Source: Chersky-840 sp963848335 (GTDB taxonomy: Bacteria > Actinomycetota > Acidimicrobiia > Acidimicrobiales > UBA8190). From it: DNA of 64,000 bases. The translations under genes and the position numbers were made by a program. Location: assembly GCA_963848335.1 (NCBI GenBank), contig CAWKDD010000001.1, positions 1,914,327 through 1,978,326 on the forward strand, read 5' to 3'. Positions 1 through 8,648 of the stretch are shown here, piece by piece. The notes beneath the pieces are model-generated. The model saw only the letters and a program-made list of their open reading frames with translations, did not search any database and had not been told where the DNA came from. The number at the start of each line of letters is the position of its first letter. The stretch's first letter is position 1.

Positions 1-2015
1 GCGGCGGGTGGCTCGGAGAAGCCGAGGACCTGCACCGGCGTCGACGGCGGAGCCTCCTTCACCTGCTCGCCCCGGTCGTCGATCAGCGCCTTCACCTTGC
101 CCCACGCCGCTCCCGCCACGACGGAGTCCCCTACTCTGAGCGTCCCGCTCTGGACGATCACCGTCGCCACCGGACCGCGACCGGACTCGAGGTTGGCCTC
201 GAGCACGACGCCGCGTGCCCGTGCTTCGGGACTCGCCTCGAGCTCGGCGATCTCCGCCACCAGGGCCAGCTGCTCGAGGAGGTCGTCGATCCCCTGGTTC
301 TGCAGGGCAGAGACCTGGACCACGATCGTCTCGCCGCCCCACGCCTCGGGGGTGAGGCCTTGTTCGGAGAGCTGTTGCAGCACCCGGTCCACATTGGCGT
401 CGCCGCGGTCGATCTTGTTCAAGGCCACGACGATGGGGACCCCCGCCGCCTTGGCGTGGTTGATGGCCTCGACGGTCTGGGGCATGACGCCGTCGTCGGC
501 GGCCACCACCAGGACCACGATGTCGGTCACCTCGGCGCCACGGGCGCGCATGGCGGTGAAGGCCTGGTGGCCGGGAGTGTCGATGAAGGTGATCCGGTTG
601 CCGCCTGCCTCGGTCTGGTAGGCGCCGATGTGCTGGGTGATCCCGCCGGCTTCCCCGGCCACGACGTTGGCGTGGCGGATGCGGTCGAGCAGGAGCGTCT
701 TGCCGTGGTCGACGTGGCCCATGACGGTCACGACCGGCGGGCGCGGACGCAGGTCCTCCTCGCGCTCTTCTTCTTCCTCCTCGAAGTACTTCGCCTGGAG
801 CTCAGCCTCCTGCTCCTCACCCCGGTCGACGAGGCGGATCTGGGCCCCGATCTCGGCGGCGAAGAGCTCGATCATGTCGTCGCTCAGCGACTGGGCGGCG
901 GTGACGACCTCGCCCTGGAGGAACAGGAACCGGATCACGTCCCCGGCCGACCGGTTGAGCTTGGGCCCGAGCTCGCGCGGCGTGGAGCCCCGCTCCACGA
1001 TGACCTCGAAGTCCGGCACCGGGGCGTTCGACGGCGTGTAGGTCGTGAGCTGCGTCGGCTCGAGCTCCTCGAGGTTCCGACGGCGCCGTCGGGGGCGGCG
1101 TTGGGGAGGACGGCCGCGTCCACCGGGGCCGCCTCGCAATCCGGGAGGGGGCGGGCCTCCGCCCGGGCGTCCCCCGAAACCGCCACCACCACCGCCGGGG
1201 CGTCCCCCGAAACCGCCACCACCACCGGGGCCCCCGCGGCCAGGGGCACCACCGCCGGGACGCGATCCCCCCATTGCCGGCCGTCCACCGGCACCGGGAC
1301 CCCCGCCCGGACGCGGCCCCGACGCGGGCGGGCGCCGGCCCGGCGGCGGGGGGATGGGGCGACCCGAGTTGGCACGGGGAGGACCGGGGGGCGGCGGGAT
1401 GGGCCGGCCCGACGAGCTCATGGGCGGGCGCACGCGAGGAGGGGGCGGGGAGCCGGGAGCGGGCCGGGGGGGCGCTCCGAGATCGGGCGGGGCCGCCGCG
1501 GCCGAGGCGGCCACCGCGGGCGGTGCGGGCCGGGGAACCGGGGGCGCCGGGCGAGCCGCCGGGGCGGGCGCGGGCCGCGGGGCGGGAGGAGGCGGCACCG
1601 CGACTTCGCTGGCGGGACGGCTGGTCACGAGCCGTTGCCGGTCGGGGGTGGGCACCACAGGCGGTGCCGAGGTCGGTGCCGGGGCCGGGGAGGCGGGACC
1701 CGTCGACGCCGGTGCGGGCGTGGCGGGCGCGCCGGGGGCGGGCGTGGAGGAGCCCGCCACCGCGTCGTCGGGGACCCTGCCCGCCCGTGGCGTGGCGGCT
1801 CGGGCCGGCTTCTGCTCGGCCGGCTCCTCGGGCTGGACGGCGCGCCGGAGGCCCTCGCTGTCAGCCTTGCGCCGGACGCGGTCGGCCTGGGCGTCCTCGA
1901 TCGAGGACGAGTGGCTCTTGACCCCGATGCCCAACGACACGCAGAGGTCGAGGGCCTCCTTGTTGGTCAGGCCGAGCTCACGTGCCAGCTCGTAGACGCG
2001 TATCTTCTTCGGCAA
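1..2015 (-). CDS. infB: Translation initiation factor IF-2, 3' end beyond the window
   Basis: GTPase that delivers initiator tRNA to the 30S subunit. Starting from the TTG at 2015, the reading frame gives the IF-2 N-terminal helix domain (PKKIRVYELARELG), then a long Pro/Ala/Gly-rich linker with GGGGGFGGRP repeats (about 1130-1250). The second IF2_N domain follows, and then the G domain with MGHVDHGKT (G1, near 690-722), DTPGH (G3) and NKID (G4). The frame stays open to the left edge, so domain II onwards is missing. TTG is chosen because AGGAG lies just upstream and the YlxR stop is only 7 bp away. The G motifs make the identification certain; the long Gly/Pro linker is typical of high-GC actinobacteria. 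Confidence 0.96.
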   Translation of the reverse strand, partial: MPKKIRVYELARELGLTNKEALDLCVSLGIGVKSHSSSIEDAQADRVRRKADSEGLRRAVQPEEPAEQKPARAATPRAGRVPDDAVAGSSTPAPGAPATPAPASTGPASPAPAPTSAPPVVPTPDRQRLVTSRPASEVAVPPPPAPRPAPAPAARPAPPVPRPAPPAVAASAAAAPPDLGAPPRPAPGSPPPPRVRPPMSSSGRPIPPPPGPPRANSGRPIPPPPGRRPPASGPRPGGGPGAGGRPAMGGSRPGGGAPGRGGPGGGGGFGGRPGGGGGGFGGRPGGGPPPPGLRGGPGGRGRPPQRRPRRRRRNLEELEPTQLTTYTPSNAPVPDFEVIVERGSTPRELGPKLNRSAGDVIRFLFLQGEVVTAAQSLSDDMIELFAAEIGAQIRLVDRGEEQEAELQAKYFEEEEEEREEDLRPRPPVVTVMGHVDHGKTLLLDRIRHANVVAGEAGGITQHIGAYQTEAGGNRITFIDTPGHQAFTAMRARGAEVTDIVVLVVAADDGVMPQTVEAINHAKAAGVPIVVALNKIDRGDANVDRVLQQLSEQGLTPEAWGGETIVVQVSALQNQGIDDLLEQLALVAEIAELEASPEARARGVVLEANLESGRGPVATVIVQSGTLRVGDSVVAGAAWGKVKALIDDRGEQVKEAPPSTPVQVLGFSEPPA

Positions 2016-2021
2016 GGGCTC

Positions 2022-2339
2022 CTACGGTCCTTCTCGTTCGTCCGGGGGCGGGCCGGGTAACCGGCCCGACCCACCATCCTCGCACACATGCGCACCGCCT
2101 TCGCCGGACGGCGAGCTGCTTCTTATCAGCCTACGGAGGCGGTCGACCGCCGCGGGCCCGACCTCGGCACGCAGGGCCCTCCCCAGGGCCTGGCGACGTT
2201 GGGCCGTGTCGAGGCATTCGGGCGAGTCCCGACACAGCCACGCACCCCGTCCTGGCCCCGGCCCCACCACCAGCTCCCCGTCGGCAGCGCGGGACAACCG
2301 GATCAACTCGGCCGGGGTGGCGCCCCGCCGGCATCCCAC
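2022..2339 (-). CDS. ylxR: YlxR-family (DUF448) RNA-binding protein
   Basis: Small basic protein between nusA and infB, the classic location of YlxR, an RNA-binding or nucleoid-associated factor. The GCRR motif, the GRGAWLCRDSPEC segment and the following helix-rich tail match the family. The GTG at 2339 falls inside the conserved RTCVGCRR motif. In-frame codons upstream (R-R-T-C) continue the family consensus up to a stop at 2370-2372, yet hold no ATG, GTG or TTG. The true start may therefore be a rare codon (ATA at 2360), or an upstream base may be wrong. It begins just after the nusA stop and ends 7 bp before infB. Confidence 0.85.
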   Translation of the reverse strand: MGCRRGATPAELIRLSRAADGELVVGPGPGRGAWLCRDSPECLDTAQRRQALGRALRAEVGPAAVDRLRRLIRSSSPSGEGGAHVCEDGGSGRLPGPPPDEREGP

Positions 2340-2356
2340 GCAGGTTCGGCGGGGGG

Positions 2357-3698
2357 CTATGCCGTGCTCTCAGGCTGGCCCGACCCATCGGCGTCGGCGT
2401 CGGCGTCGGCCGCATCGTCGGGCTTCTTCTCCGATCCGTCGGGCGCGGGCCCGGCGGCGACGGCCTCGTCGGGCTTGTGCTCGTCGGGCTTCTGTTCGCC
2501 GGTTGCATCCTCGCCGGCCCCGGCCGCGTCGTCGGCCCCGACCGCGCCCCCGTTGGCGGCTTCAGCGGCCGACTTCTCGGTCGACTCACCCGAAGCGACA
2601 CGCGACCACTCTGCGGCCGAGACGGCCTCGCCCCCCTCGGCCGGCTGCCACACCATCTCCCCGGCTTCGTTCTCGACCCACTCCCCCTCGGCCCACTCCT
2701 CGCCGTAGCCGGCCTCCTCCTCGGCGAGCTGCGTCTCGCTCTTGATGTCGATGCGCCACCCGGTGAGCCGCGCCGCCGAGCCGCGCGTTCTGGCCCTCCT
2801 TGCCGATGGCCAGCGAGAGCTGGTAGTCGCTCACCACGACGGTGGCGATCCCCGTTTCGTCGTCGAGCCGGACCTCGCGCACCCGCGCCGGCTGGAGAGC
2901 GGCCTGGATGAACTCGACGGGGTCGTCCGCGAAGGGGACGACGTCGATGCGCTCCCCGCGAAGCTCGTTGGTCACCATCCGGACCCTCGACCCCCGGGCG
3001 CCGACGCACGCGCCGACGGGGTCGACGTTGGGGTCATTGGACCACACCGCGATCTTGGTGCGGTGGCCCGGCTCGCGGGCGGCCGCCCTGATCTCAACCA
3101 CGCCCGACGAGATCTCCGGGACCTCGAGCTCGAAGAGCCGCTTGACGAGCCCGGGATGGCTGCGGCTGACGACGATCTGGGGTCCCTTGGTGGTCTTGCG
3201 CACCTCGACGATGTACGCCTTCAACCGGGCACCGTGCTCGTAGCGCTCGTAGGGCACCTGCTCCGCCTGGGGCAGCAGGGCCTCCACCTTGCCCAGGTCG
3301 AGCAGGGTGTAGCGGTTGTCGGTCTGCTGCACGATGCCCGTGACGATGTCGCCCTCGCGCCCGGCGTACTCCTCGTACTTGAGGTCGCGCTCGGCCTCGC
3401 GGATGCGCTGCAGGATGACCTGCTTGGCGGTCTGGGCCGCGATGCGACCGAAGTCGTCGGGGGTGTCGTCCCACTCGCGGATGACGTTCCCGTCCTCGTC
3501 GAGCTCTTGCCCGTAGACGCGGATCTCCCCGGACTCCGGGTCGACGGTGACCACGGCTTCCTCGGCGGCTCCCGGACGGCGCTTGTAGGCGGCGACGAGC
3601 GCGTTGGCCAGCGCGTCGAGGAGGGTCTCGACCGAGATCCCCTTGTCACGCGCGATCTGGCCCAGGGCGTCGAGGAATTCGAAGTTGGCCTTGCTCAT
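2357..3698 (-). CDS. nusA: Transcription termination/antitermination protein NusA (one frameshift)
   Basis: RNA polymerase-associated elongation factor. The ATG at 3698 overlaps the rimP stop (ATGA) and has a GAAGGTGG Shine-Dalgarno. The N-terminal RNAP-binding domain (SKANFEFLDALGQIARDKGIS) is followed by S1 and two KH domains (DPVGACVGARGSRV and AIGKEGQNARL). Right after NARL the frame shifts at about 2770-2780. One extra G in a GGCGGCGCGG run changes the expected AARLTGWRIDIKSE to another frame. In the shifted frame the protein continues with an acidic Ala/Glu/Asp-rich tail ending at 2357. Because the tail is long and coherent in the corrected frame, the indel is probably a sequence error rather than real inactivation. 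Confidence 0.93.
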
Positions 3699-4291
3699 GG
3701 CGTCGCCACCTTCTTCCTTCCCGCGGGCTTCCTTGCCGCCGCACGGGGCGAACCGGCGGCCTGGCGCCCGGACCGGCTCCGGCGGGACGCGGCCGGGGAC
3801 TGTGATCCCCATTCGAAGACGGTCCTCGCCCGCTCGACCTCGTCGTAGGAGAACCGGCGCTCGCCTCCGGGGAGGTCGCCGGACTCGAGGACGAAGCCCT
3901 GCGCGTCGGCGGACGCGAGCCGGCCGGTCACCCGGCGTTCACCTTGGCCTCCCGAGACGGTGCGGACGCTCACCTTCTCTCCGACGGCGCGTTCGAAGTG
4001 GCTCGGGGTGCGCAGTTTGCGCTCCACGCCCGGGCTCGACACCTCGAGGGTGTAGCGGTGGCCCGGGAACGGGTCGTGCGCGTCGAGCACCGCCGACACG
4101 GCGCGGGTGGCCGCGGCGATGGCTTCGAGATCCACTCCCCCGTTACGGTCGACGACGACGCGGACCAAGGTGGCGCGCCGCTCGACCTCGACGAGGTCGA
4201 GACCCAGGGGGGCGACGGTGGACGCGAGCAGGTCAGAGAGCTCGTCGTCCACCTGATCGTCCACCTCCCTCGTCCCTCCGCTGCTCGGCAC
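3695..4291 (-). CDS. rimP: Ribosome maturation factor RimP
   Basis: Assembly factor for the 30S subunit, 198 aa. The N-terminal alpha/beta domain contains LGLDLVEVE and RVVVDRNGGVDLEAI, and the family signature YTLEVSSPGVER(K)L is present, followed by the SH3-like C-terminal domain (GRLASADAQGFVLES). The C-terminus has a basic Arg/Lys/Ala-rich tail. It is the first gene of rimP-nusA-ylxR-infB and overlaps nusA by 4 bp, implying translational coupling. The upstream region is shared with divergent proS. Confidence 0.95.
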   Translation of the reverse strand: MPSSGGTREVDDQVDDELSDLLASTVAPLGLDLVEVERRATLVRVVVDRNGGVDLEAIAAATRAVSAVLDAHDPFPGHRYTLEVSSPGVERKLRTPSHFERAVGEKVSVRTVSGGQGERRVTGRLASADAQGFVLESGDLPGGERRFSYDEVERARTVFEWGSQSPAASRRSRSGRQAAGSPRAAARKPAGRKKVATP

Positions 4292-4594
4292 CTCGCTCTC
4301 GGTCGGGCCGGTGAAAGCAGAAGCGTGGGCTGCCGCCCACGCTTCGACGCACCTTCACCCCCCGGACCGATCAGCGCAGCAAGTATATCAGTCGCCCTCC
4401 TCGGGCCTCCGGGCAGGGCGAGGGCGCAGACCCCCTCGGAACCGGCGTTTCGCGCCCGGGCCGCCCACGGCCCGGGGCGCCGGCGTCCCGGTGCCCGGTT
4501 CCGGGACGCAGACCCCGGCGATCCGCGGATCGCGTCACCCACCGTGACCGGGCGTGCGGGAGAGCGATCCGGAGGCCGTAGCATCCTGGGCGAC
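4292..4594. promoter_or_regulatory. Divergent intergenic region rimP/proS with a perfect hairpin
   Basis: This 303-bp region separates the divergent rimP and proS starts and must hold both promoters, although I cannot fix a clear -35/-10 pair for either. The notable element is a perfect 10-bp inverted repeat with a 4-nt loop, AAGCGTGGGC/GCCCACGCTT at 4321-4344, about 30 bp before the rimP start. In the rimP direction it would form a hairpin in the mRNA leader. No T-tract follows, so an ordinary intrinsic terminator is unlikely. Confidence 0.5.
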
Positions 4595-6016
4595 ATGGCA
4601 CGAAAGAGCGTCCTCACCCCTCAGGCCGAGGACTTCCCCCAGTGGTACCAAGACGTCCTCGCCAAGGCGGAGCTGGCTGACAACGGGCCGGTGCGCGGCA
4701 CCATGGTCATCCGCCCCTACGGCTACTCGATCTGGGAGCGGATGCAAGCCGAGATCGACACCCGCATCAAGGCGGCGGGCGTGCCCAACGCCTACTTCCC
4801 GCTGTTCATCCCCGAGAGCTACCTGCACAAGGAGGCCGCCCACGTCGAGGGCTTCAGCCCCGAGCTCGCCGTGGTGACGCACGGGGGCGGCAAGGAGCTC
4901 GAAGAGCCCGTGGTGGTGCGCCCCACCAGCGAGACCATCATCAACGTCTACTTCTCCAAGTGGATCCAGAGCTACCGGGACCTGCCTTTTCTCATCAACC
5001 AGTGGGCCAACGTGGTGCGCTGGGAGCTCCGTCCCCGATTGTTCCTGCGCACGACGGAATTCCTGTGGCAAGAAGGGCACACGGCGCACGCCGCCGAGCC
5101 CGATGCCAGGGAGTTCGCGCTCGGCATCCTGGGCGACGTGTACGAGGACTTCATGGTCAACGTCCTGGCCATCCCCGTCCTGACGGGACGCAAGACCGAG
5201 CGCGAGCGCTTCTCGGGGGCCACCACGACCTGGACGTGCGAGGCCATGATGCGTGACGGCAAGGCGTTGCAGATGGGTACCAGCCACGAGCTCGGGCAGA
5301 ACTTCGCCCGGGTGTTCAACACCAAATTCCTCGACGAGTCGGGCAACGAGGCGTACGTGTGGCAGACCTCGTGGGGAGCCTCGTCGCGGCTCATGGGAGC
5401 CCTGGTGATGGCGCACGGCGACGACGCCGGGATGCGCATCCCGCCCCTGCTCGCACCGGTGCAGGTCGTGGTGGTCCTGGTGCGCGACGAGGACGGTGCC
5501 GGCGACAAGGCCGCCGCCATCGAGGCCGCCCTGTCGGATGCGGGGCTGCGGACACAGCTCGACAGCCGTACCGACACCTCTTTCGGCCGTCGGGTGGTGG
5601 ACTGGGAGCTCAAGGGCGTGCCCGTGCGCGTGGAAGTCGGCCCTCGCGAGCTCGACGGCGGCGAGGCCGTGCTCGTGCGCCGTGACTCGGGCACGAAGAC
5701 CACGGTGCCGCTGGACGGGCTCCACGCCGCGGTGCGCGCCGCCCTCGACGACACCCAGGAGGCACTGCTGGCCGAGGCGCTCGAGCGGCGCCGGGCGGGC
5801 ACCGTGGAGGTGGCGACGGTCGCCGAGGCGGAAGAGGCGTCCCGGACCGGTTTCGCCGTGCTCCCTCTCCGGGCCCTCGGTGCCGACGGCGAGACCCGGC
5901 TCAACCAGTCCGGCGCGTCTGTCCGCCTGGTGACGAGGCCCGACGGCTCGCTTCCCGCACCGGGTGAGGACGGACCCGACAGCGACCTCGTGGCCGTGAT
6001 CGCGCGCGCCTACTGA
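4595..6016 (+). CDS. proS: Prolyl-tRNA synthetase, short archaeal/eukaryotic-type
   Basis: Charges tRNA-Pro with proline. At 473 aa it lacks the long editing insertion of the bacterial-type enzyme, marking the archaeal/eukaryotic-like class. Class II motifs are visible: RPTSE (about residue 109), the motif 2 loop around TEFLWQEGHTAH (about 154-165) and GTSHELGQNFA further on. The C-terminal anticodon-binding domain follows (PPLLAPVQVVVV), and the chain ends in RAY. The ATG at 4595 is chosen because homology begins there (MARKSVLTPQAEDFPQWY); the open frame upstream is GC-rich shadow. It is convergent with ispG. Confidence 0.95.
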   Translation: MARKSVLTPQAEDFPQWYQDVLAKAELADNGPVRGTMVIRPYGYSIWERMQAEIDTRIKAAGVPNAYFPLFIPESYLHKEAAHVEGFSPELAVVTHGGGKELEEPVVVRPTSETIINVYFSKWIQSYRDLPFLINQWANVVRWELRPRLFLRTTEFLWQEGHTAHAAEPDAREFALGILGDVYEDFMVNVLAIPVLTGRKTERERFSGATTTWTCEAMMRDGKALQMGTSHELGQNFARVFNTKFLDESGNEAYVWQTSWGASSRLMGALVMAHGDDAGMRIPPLLAPVQVVVVLVRDEDGAGDKAAAIEAALSDAGLRTQLDSRTDTSFGRRVVDWELKGVPVRVEVGPRELDGGEAVLVRRDSGTKTTVPLDGLHAAVRAALDDTQEALLAEALERRRAGTVEVATVAEAEEASRTGFAVLPLRALGADGETRLNQSGASVRLVTRPDGSLPAPGEDGPDSDLVAVIARAY

Positions 6017-6043
6017 CGGCGCCGCCCTCGCCCGCCGGCGACG

Positions 6044-7312
6044 CTATGCGGGTGGGTCCGTGACCGGCGGGGCGGCCTCGTGGCTCTCGTCGATCGTCTT
6101 GCGGATGAGCTCGACCTTCTGCGCGCTGTGGTTGGCGTCGGCGCCCCTGGCCTCGAGCAGCATGCGGCGGTCGGCCTCGGCCTCGGCCTCGGCCCCGGCG
6201 TCGGCGGCGGCGAGACGAGCCTCGATCCCTTCGGCCACGAGCTTCTCCGCCTCCTCGACCAGGGCCGCCACCATCTCGTCCTCGGGAACGACGCGGACGA
6301 TCTTCCCCTTGATGAAGAGGTGGCCGCGTCGGCGGCCCGCGGCGATGCCCAGGTCGGCCTGGCGCGCCTCACCCGGACCGTTCACCACGCACCCCATCAC
6401 CGCCACCTGGATGGGCAGCTGTCGCGACTCGAGGGCCTCCTGAGCCGCCCGGGCCACCCCGATCACGTCGATCTCGGCCCGCCCGCACGACGGACAGGCG
6501 ATGAGGTCGACCGACTTGCGCTCGCGCAGCCCCATGGCCTCGAGGAGCTGGCGCCCCGCCTGCACTTCTTGCACCGGGTCGGCCGTGAGCGAGTAGCGGA
6601 TCGTGTCGCCGATGCCTTCGGCGAGCAGGGTGCCGATGCCGGCGGTGCCCTTGATCAGCCCCGCCGGGGGCGGACCCGCCTCGGTCACACCGAGGTGCAG
6701 CGGATGGTCGAAGGTCTCCGACGCCAGACGGTAGGCGTCGATCATGAGGGGGACCGACGAGGCCTTGACCGAGATCTTGACGTCGTGGAAGTCGACCTCG
6801 GCGAAATAGGCCAGCTCCATCCGGGCCGACTCGACCAACGCCTCGGGCGTCGCCCCGCCGAAGCGCTTGTAGAGGTCGGGGTGCAGCGAACCCGCGTTCA
6901 CCCCCACGCGGATGGGCACGCCCCGGTCCTTGGCCTCCTGGGCCACCTGCTTGATCTCGGCCTCCTTGCGCAGGTTCCCGGGGTTGAGCCGAAGACCCTG
7001 GACACCCGCCTCCAGGGCGGCGAGCGCCATCTCGTGATGGAAGTGGATGTCGGCGACGATGGGGACCGGCGAGCGGGGCACGATGTGCGCGAGACCCTCG
7101 GCCGCCTCCTCCTCGTTGCAGGTGCAGCGGACGATGTCGGCCCCGGCCGACGCCAGCGCGTAGATCTGGGCCAGGGTGCCCTCCACATCCGCGGTCTTCG
7201 TGATCGTCATCGACTGCACCGAGATGGCCGCGCCGCCGCCGACGGCGACGGTCCCGACGTGGATCTGCCGGGTGGGACGGCGCGCGGTGGCGACCGGGGT
7301 GGGACGGGCCAT
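6044..7312 (-). CDS. ispG: 4-hydroxy-3-methylbut-2-enyl diphosphate synthase
   Basis: [4Fe-4S] enzyme of the MEP isoprenoid pathway that converts MEcPP to HMBPP. The TIM-barrel begins with VGGGAAISVQSMT, and VNAGSL is present. Cluster ligands lie in CPSCGR (about 273-278) and CVVNGPGE (about 308-315). The protein is 422 aa; the last roughly 70 residues form a non-conserved acidic tail with an Ala-Glu repeat encoded by a GCCTCG run at about 6175-6190. It is the last gene of dxr-rseP-ispG, and its pairing with dxr puts two MEP steps in one operon. Confidence 0.96.
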   Translation of the reverse strand: MARPTPVATARRPTRQIHVGTVAVGGGAAISVQSMTITKTADVEGTLAQIYALASAGADIVRCTCNEEEAAEGLAHIVPRSPVPIVADIHFHHEMALAALEAGVQGLRLNPGNLRKEAEIKQVAQEAKDRGVPIRVGVNAGSLHPDLYKRFGGATPEALVESARMELAYFAEVDFHDVKISVKASSVPLMIDAYRLASETFDHPLHLGVTEAGPPPAGLIKGTAGIGTLLAEGIGDTIRYSLTADPVQEVQAGRQLLEAMGLRERKSVDLIACPSCGRAEIDVIGVARAAQEALESRQLPIQVAVMGCVVNGPGEARQADLGIAAGRRRGHLFIKGKIVRVVPEDEMVAALVEEAEKLVAEGIEARLAAADAGAEAEAEADRRMLLEARGADANHSAQKVELIRKTIDESHEAAPPVTDPPA

Positions 7313-7373
7313 CAGGTCGCCCCCCTTTCTGTCGGAACGGGGACTCTCGGCACGGCGACTGCGGGAGCGGGTG

Positions 7374-8648
7374 CTACTGGAACGGGTTCTTCACCGGGTG
7401 GGTGATGTCGAGGTACAACGACGATACGACGACGAAGCCCAGCAACAGGACGAAGGCGTAGGTGATGGGCGCCAGCTTGGTGACGTCGGCGTGGTACATC
7501 CGGCCTCGGCGGCTGCGGATGCGCTCGTACACGGCGATGACGACGTGGCCCCCGTCGAGCGGCAGCATCGGGAACAGGTTGAGGATCCCCACGAAGATGA
7601 TGATCAGGGTGAGGACGTAGATGAGCTGCGTGGCGCCGGCCTGCGCGCCCTGGACGGCGAGACGCGCCGCGCCGTAGATCGACTGGGGGCGGTCACCGGT
7701 CTTGGCCGCCTGCGACGCCGCCTTGGCGCTGGTGAGGTCGTGGACATAGCTCTTGATCCCGCTGGCCGAGAAGACCTGGCCCATCCCGGCGAACGAGCCC
7801 GTGACCATCTCCCCGAAGAGCTGGCCCGCACGTCCCACCGCCTCCACCGGACCGCTGCGGGCCACCGGGGGGCCGATGACGACCCCGATGCGACCGTTGG
7901 CACCCGTCGTCTGCGAATCGGCCTGGGGGGTGACGACGACGGTCCGGTCCCGACCGCCGCGCTCGACCACCAGCGTGACGGGCTGGCCGGCCCGGCTCTC
8001 GATCACGTGCTGGAGGTCGGTGGCGGAATGGACGGCGGTGCCGTCCGCCCGCAGCACCACGTCGCCCGAGACCAGCCCGGCGGTGCGGGCCGGGTCGACC
8101 CCATGGGCGAGCGGGGCGAACCCGCTGACGGCCACGGCGTTGTCCTGGGGAGCACCGATGAACACGAACAGGCCCCACAGCAGCACGAAGGCCATCACCC
8201 CGTGCATGGCCGAACCGGCCACGGCCACGAGGAGCCGGTTGTGGAACGGCCGTTGACGGTAGGTGCGGGGCTCGTCGGCGGGGTCGACCTCCTCCGCGCT
8301 GGTCATGCCGAGGATCTTGACGTAGCCGCCGGCGGGAATGGCCTTGATGCCGTACTCGGTCTCCCCCCTGCGGATCGACCACAGACGCGGGCCGAACCCG
8401 AGGAAGTACTCGGTCACCTTCATCCGTCCCCACTTGGCCGTGAGGAGGTGACCGAGCTCGTGCAGCATGATCATCACGACGAGCGCCACCACCACGATGA
8501 GCACCGACGTGGTGTGCGTCACCACCGCGGCGAGCACCACCGCGGCAACGACGACCGCCAGCCGGGCCAAGGCGGCCCGCTGCTGCGGATCGCCCCCACC
8601 CCCGCTCGTGAGACCGGGGGAATCGGTGCGCGTGTCGGTGTCGCTCAT
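7374..8648 (-). CDS. rseP: RseP/site-2 protease family zinc metalloprotease
   Basis: Intramembrane metalloprotease of about 424 aa. The N-terminal membrane segment carries the HELGH zinc motif (residues 63-67). Conserved YFLGFGPRLWS and AIPAGGYVKILG follow, then a PDZ domain (about 180-270), and a late membrane segment contains NLFPMLPLDGGH, which supplies the third zinc ligand. The start is the ATG at 8648, overlapping the dxr stop by 4 bp; longer upstream frames are shadows of dxr. The dxr-rseP-ispG order is typical of actinobacteria. Its substrate (an anti-sigma factor or signal-peptide remnants) cannot be told from the sequence. Confidence 0.93.
   Translation of the reverse strand: MSDTDTRTDSPGLTSGGGGDPQQRAALARLAVVVAAVVLAAVVTHTTSVLIVVVALVVMIMLHELGHLLTAKWGRMKVTEYFLGFGPRLWSIRRGETEYGIKAIPAGGYVKILGMTSAEEVDPADEPRTYRQRPFHNRLLVAVAGSAMHGVMAFVLLWGLFVFIGAPQDNAVAVSGFAPLAHGVDPARTAGLVSGDVVLRADGTAVHSATDLQHVIESRAGQPVTLVVERGGRDRTVVVTPQADSQTTGANGRIGVVIGPPVARSGPVEAVGRAGQLFGEMVTGSFAGMGQVFSASGIKSYVHDLTSAKAASQAAKTGDRPQSIYGAARLAVQGAQAGATQLIYVLTLIIIFVGILNLFPMLPLDGGHVVIAVYERIRSRRGRMYHADVTKLAPITYAFVLLLGFVVVSSLYLDITHPVKNPFQ

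Noticed and set aside
1140..1250. Repeated CCGCCACCACCACC tract as a CRISPR or mobile repeat
   Set aside because: It encodes the Gly-rich linker of IF-2 (GGFGGRP units) and has no spacer structure.
360..2060. Long plus-strand ORF opposite infB (566 codons)
   Set aside because: It lies entirely antisense to the clear IF-2 coding frame; low-stop high-GC sequence explains it.
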